Source: CAYPLH01 sp964411505 (GTDB lineage: Bacteria > Bacillota > Clostridia > CAYPLH01 > DUMO01). Taken from it: a stretch of 7,983 nucleotides of DNA. A program made the position numbers and the translations under genes. Of this stretch, positions 4,443 to 7,983 are shown piece after piece; within the stretch, counting starts at the first letter, position 1; every line of letters starts with the position of its first letter. The stretch covers positions 1 through 7,983 of the forward strand of contig CAYPLH010000101.1 of the NCBI GenBank assembly GCA_964411505.1. Reading direction: 5' to 3'. Below the pieces are notes generated by a model that was not told where the DNA came from, did no database searches, and was given only the letters and a program-made list of their open reading frames with translations.

Positions 4443-6518
4443 ATGAGTGAACTATTTCTCTCTGTTTTAAATATGAGCCTTACGGCAAGCTATGTAATCC
4501 TATTTGTGATACTTGTCAGGCTAATACTGAAAAAAGCTCCAAAATTTATCTCCTATGCTTTATGGGGTGTGGTTGCTTTTCGTCTGATAATTCCGTTCTC
4601 CTTTGAAAACATGTTTAGTCTTATGCCACGGACTATGAATGTTGCACCAATCCCCTATGACATCATTTATCAGCAAAGTCCGCAGATTAATAGTGGGATA
4701 GAAGTAGTTGATTTATTTGTAAGCCAATCACTTCCCGCACCGACTGTTGGAGTAAGTGTTAACCCATTGCAGATTTATACAGAAATAGGTGCTTACATCT
4801 GGATTATGGGAATAATGGTATTGCTTATTTACAGCCTAGTGTCCGTTTTTCAATTAAAAAGACAGCTTAAAAATGCGCAAGTAGTAGAGCAGAATATCTA
4901 TGAAGTTAATAATTTGAAAACACCATTTGTGCTTGGCATAATAAGACCAAAGGTATATTTACCAGTTGGACTTAACCATTCCGAAAGAAGCTATATTTTG
5001 CTGCATGAACGAACCCATATCAGCCGAAAAGACCATATTATTAAGGTATTAGCCTTTCTTATATTATCCCTACATTGGTTTAATCCTCTTGTGTGGATTG
5101 CATTTATGTTGATGAGCACGGATATGGAGCTATCCTGTGATGAACAGGTACTGAAAAAGATGAATACAGATAATAAAAAGCCTTATGCTAATTCATTGTT
5201 ATCCCTCGCTATTGGACGGCACATTTTAAATGGAAGTCCGCTTGCTTTTGGTGAGGGAAATGTAAGAGGAAGAATTAAAAACGTGATGAATTATAAAAAG
5301 CCAAAGCTATGGGTGATGATTGTTTCAGTTATTGTCTTGACAGGTGTTGGAATCGCGCTCTTATCAAATCCAGTAGGCGGTGAGCAAAAAGAGCTAATAT
5401 ACCGTGCTGATGTAGATGGAAACGGACATGAAGAATCTATTTTCATTGATAAATCACAAATTGACAACATGCTTGTAACATTAAGTATATGCAATGAAAA
5501 TGGCAAAGAAATATGGAGTGATGAGCTTTCCACTTCACATGCAGGCTGGGGTTCACTGTTTCTTTGTAAAATGGATGATAAGCAATATCTTTTGGATTAT
5601 AATCCATATATTAACCAAGGTTATGCAACATATAGGTATACTCTTTTCACCTTAGAGGACGGAAAAGAGAAGGTTTATCGCAACAACTCGCTTGAGTTTG
5701 ACATAAACGGAATTGCAGAACTGAATCCGCCCAAAATGGTTGTCTTTGCGGATGAAGTGAATGAACTTTTAAGAAAGAGTGTCCTTCTTTTGAGCACTGA
5801 AGGTGGTGAATATTGCTTTGGACCAACTGTGGCAGAGCCGTTTTTCGAGAGATATTCTTGGTTAGATCTAGCCATGGAGCTTTATGACAGTAATGATGAC
5901 CTTGAAACTAGGCTGGTAAAATACAACGAATATGCACTTTCAAGCCGTAAGTTATACGAGGAAAGATATTTTCCTATGGATAGAGACGAGAGTAAGGTGT
6001 CACTTGAACCTATCGCTGCCGAATGGTCATATGATCAAAATATGGGTGCAGATTTTCCTTTCCTTGACTACGCCTCTGATAAAATCGTGATATTCCACGG
6101 TTATTTCGGGTTGTTCGTATACGATCTTCATTCACAGAAAATAATACGCAGCCTGAATTTAGCTCCGATTGATTGTCAGTACACTCAGGGTGATAACTAC
6201 TGTAATGTATCCGTCAGTGCGGATGGAAACACAGTGCAGCTCCATCCTGCTGCTAATGATAATATGTATGTCTATTCTATTTTAGAGAATACTCTTATAG
6301 AAGCTCCTTATCAACTGATGAAAGAACGGTTTGATGGTCTTCTTTCCATTACTGATGTAATGGATTTTGATAAAATGGGCAATTCCAGCTCTAATACTGT
6401 CAAATTTGGTAATGATGAATTCGGCTATCTCAAAGCCTCTGAATGGAATGTTGGGTCACTTACCTATGTACGAGGCAACAAAATTTACAGATTGTTTGAT
6501 AATTCAGCAAATAAATGA
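4443..6518 (+). CDS. blaR1: BlaR1-like M56 membrane metalloprotease with unassigned ectodomain
   Basis: This 691-residue membrane protein pairs with the repressor before it. Residues 1-315 form the M56 part: hydrophobic segments near 5-28, 35-55, 112-136, 203-225 and 289-308. The zinc motif HERTH is at 188-192 and MELSCDE, with the likely third ligand Glu229, follows it. This protease would act at the cytoplasmic side and cause loss of the BlaI-type repressor. The remaining ~380 residues should be outside the cell. They begin with a DVDGNGHEE-type segment (323-331) like the repeats in FG-GAP/VCBS-type domains. Residues 520-691 look beta-rich, with SVSADGNTVQLHP resembling a propeller-like blade. 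I see no SxxK/KTG penicillin-binding signature, unlike BlaR1 and MecR1, and no beta-lactamase gene is nearby. The signal is therefore unlikely to be a beta-lactam sensed by acylation. The gene symbol reflects family, not proven role. Confidence 0.85.
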   Translation: MSELFLSVLNMSLTASYVILFVILVRLILKKAPKFISYALWGVVAFRLIIPFSFENMFSLMPRTMNVAPIPYDIIYQQSPQINSGIEVVDLFVSQSLPAPTVGVSVNPLQIYTEIGAYIWIMGIMVLLIYSLVSVFQLKRQLKNAQVVEQNIYEVNNLKTPFVLGIIRPKVYLPVGLNHSERSYILLHERTHISRKDHIIKVLAFLILSLHWFNPLVWIAFMLMSTDMELSCDEQVLKKMNTDNKKPYANSLLSLAIGRHILNGSPLAFGEGNVRGRIKNVMNYKKPKLWVMIVSVIVLTGVGIALLSNPVGGEQKELIYRADVDGNGHEESIFIDKSQIDNMLVTLSICNENGKEIWSDELSTSHAGWGSLFLCKMDDKQYLLDYNPYINQGYATYRYTLFTLEDGKEKVYRNNSLEFDINGIAELNPPKMVVFADEVNELLRKSVLLLSTEGGEYCFGPTVAEPFFERYSWLDLAMELYDSNDDLETRLVKYNEYALSSRKLYEERYFPMDRDESKVSLEPIAAEWSYDQNMGADFPFLDYASDKIVIFHGYFGLFVYDLHSQKIIRSLNLAPIDCQYTQGDNYCNVSVSADGNTVQLHPAANDNMYVYSILENTLIEAPYQLMKERFDGLLSITDVMDFDKMGNSSSNTVKFGNDEFGYLKASEWNVGSLTYVRGNKIYRLFDNSANK

Positions 6519-6602
6519 TATACGATTATATATATAATGAACAAAGTTTAAGGCTAAAAATAAACCTTAGATAAATAGTTATCCAACGAAAGGATTGAGT
6601 GT

Positions 6603-7976
6603 TTGGTTTTTAAGGATAAATGCTATACTACAGGCATAACCGGTATAACCAATGAGGGATTGGGTGTCGGGTCAGTCAATGGGTTTGTTGTTTTTGTAGA
6701 AGGGGCTCTTCCAGGCGAGGAAGTTTTAGTGCAAATTAGTCAGGTGAAGAAATCCTATGCAAAAGGCAAGGTTGTTGAAATATTAAAAGATTCACCCGAA
6801 AGAATTAAACCTTTTTGTAGTGTTTACGAGCGATGTGGTGGCTGTAGTCTACAGCATTTGGATTATGATGCTCAACTTAGAGCTAAAACAGGATTTGTAA
6901 AAGACAATTTAACTCGTATCGGGAAGCTACCGGATGTCACTGTTAATAGCACTATTGGCATGGAGAACCCTTTTAATTATAGGAATAATGTTCAGCTTCC
7001 GGTGCGAAAGGATACAAGCAATTCTTCTATAGGCTTTTTTGCTATAAAATCCCATGAAATTATTGAAGGGTCTGAATGTGGAATACAACATAAGATTGGG
7101 AATAGTATACGAAATATTGTTAGTAATTTTCTTGTAAATAACGGTATTAGTGCTTATGATGAGCAAACCGGAAAAGGTAATGTAAGGCATTTGGTTGTAC
7201 GCTCAGCTTTTTGTACTGGTGAAACAATGGTTGTGATTGTAATAAACGAAAGAAAGCTGCCAGAGAAGGAAAAGCTTATCAATGCTCTTACGTCAGAATT
7301 CCCTGAGATTAAAGGAATAATGCTCAACATCAATACAAAAAGAACCAATGCAGTTTTGGGCAGTGAGTATATAAGTATTTATGGGAAAAATACAATAACT
7401 GATTACATAGGCGATTTCAAGTTTCAGATCTCTCCTGTATCATTTTTTCAGATTAATCCTGTGCAGACAGAGGTCCTGTATAAAAAAGCTTTGGAATATG
7501 CTTGCCTTTCGGGAAATGAAATAGTTTTTGATTTGTACTGTGGAATTGGGACAATTTCTTTATTTTTGTCGCAGAAAGCAAAAATGGTTTATGGTGTAGA
7601 AGTAGTTCCCGATGCTGTGAAAGATGCTCAAAAAAATGCAAAGATTAATGGGGTCTCTAATGTTGAATTTAGGATAGGAAAAGCAGAAGTAGTTATTCCG
7701 AAAATGTATCATCAGGGCATAAGAGCGGACGTAGTAGTGGTAGACCCACCTAGAAAGGGCTGTGATGAAAGACTTTTACAAACCATAACAGAGATGGCAC
7801 CCAAACGAATGGTTTATGTTTCATGTAATCCGGCGACACTGGCAAGGGATTTGAAGTATTTGTCAGAGCATGGGATGACGGTAGAAGAAGTACAGCCGGT
7901 GGACATGTTTCCATGGACGGGACACGTTGAGTGCGTGATTCTGATGCAGCGTAGTGGTTTGGAAGACGAAAAATAG
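6603..7976 (+). CDS. rlmD: 23S rRNA (uracil-5-)-methyltransferase RlmD/RumA family
   Basis: The 457-residue enzyme transfers a methyl group from S-adenosylmethionine to C5 of a uracil in 23S rRNA (U1939 in E. coli numbering; Firmicute relatives called RlmCD may also modify U747). An N-terminal TRAM RNA-binding domain spans about 3-62 (NEGLGVGSVNGFVVFVEGAL). The 4Fe-4S cysteines are all present: Cys72, Cys78 and Cys81 in CSVYERCGGCSLQ, and Cys159 in GSECG. The C-terminal methyltransferase shows DLYCGIGTISLFLS (cofactor site), VVDPPRKGCD, and VSCNPATLARDL with catalytic Cys408. The start is TTG, supported by AAAGGA (6589-6594) eight bases upstream and by the TRAM domain beginning at once; no ATG lies nearby in frame. 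It stands 84 bases after the blaR1-like stop; a TATAAT at 6533-6538 lacks a good -35. Length is normal and the gene is complete. Confidence 0.93.
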   Translation: MVFKDKCYTTGITGITNEGLGVGSVNGFVVFVEGALPGEEVLVQISQVKKSYAKGKVVEILKDSPERIKPFCSVYERCGGCSLQHLDYDAQLRAKTGFVKDNLTRIGKLPDVTVNSTIGMENPFNYRNNVQLPVRKDTSNSSIGFFAIKSHEIIEGSECGIQHKIGNSIRNIVSNFLVNNGISAYDEQTGKGNVRHLVVRSAFCTGETMVVIVINERKLPEKEKLINALTSEFPEIKGIMLNINTKRTNAVLGSEYISIYGKNTITDYIGDFKFQISPVSFFQINPVQTEVLYKKALEYACLSGNEIVFDLYCGIGTISLFLSQKAKMVYGVEVVPDAVKDAQKNAKINGVSNVEFRIGKAEVVIPKMYHQGIRADVVVVDPPRKGCDERLLQTITEMAPKRMVYVSCNPATLARDLKYLSEHGMTVEEVQPVDMFPWTGHVECVILMQRSGLEDEK

Positions 7977-7983
7977 GGTTTGA

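Noticed and set aside
6549..6570. TAAGG/CCTTA inverted repeat between the blaR1-like gene and rlmD as a terminator
   Set aside because: Only five base pairs, a long AT-rich loop and no T-run after it.
1..7983. CRISPR array, tRNA, rRNA or insertion sequence
   Set aside because: No regularly spaced repeats, no tRNA-like cloverleaf sequence and no transposase motifs were seen on reading both strands.

Overview
The window looks like a piece of a Clostridia chromosome (Firmicutes). The evidence is strong AG-rich ribosome binding sites ahead of every gene, a TTG start on one core gene, and protein types common in gut Clostridia: a BlaI/BlaR1-type pair, RlmD, and a macrodomain/VWA/ADP-ribosylglycohydrolase cluster. 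No species can be named. All recognisable genes are on the + strand.

The left half (about 1-3740) reads as an accessory island, more GC-rich by eye than the right half. It begins with a class II Fic protein (149-1066) that carries an N-terminal DNA-binding-like domain. Its promoter has a perfect 10-bp inverted repeat overlapping the -35 box, which suggests autoregulation. Between 1067 and 1589 lie only gene fragments, the clearest being the first ~50 codons of a McrB-like restriction protein that stops abruptly. Next comes a tightly packed cassette: a macrodomain protein with an HTH-like C-terminal extension (1590-2621), a frameshifted small cysteine-rich protein (2618-2799), an intact VWA protein with a full MIDAS motif (2877-3530), and an ADP-ribosylglycohydrolase that starts on the last base of the VWA stop codon but loses its family signature after about 34 residues (3530-3742). 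The layout suggests a former operon handling ADP-ribosylated molecules or free ADP-ribose, with two of its four members now broken.

The right half (about 3740-7983) is AT-rich. After an AT-rich spacer comes a promoter with an inverted repeat between its -35 and -10 boxes, then a BlaI-family repressor (4078-4440) and a BlaR1-like M56 metalloprotease (4443-6518). The expected mechanism is that the sensor protease triggers release of the repressor from the promoter. The extracellular part of this BlaR1-like protein does not look like a penicillin-binding domain, so the signal may not be a beta-lactam. The last gene (6603-7976) is a complete 23S rRNA m5U methyltransferase with all iron-sulfur and catalytic cysteines, probably chromosomal backbone.

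The most interesting material is the ADP-ribose cassette with its decaying partners, the self-regulated-looking Fic gene, and the BlaR1-like sensor with an unassigned ectodomain.
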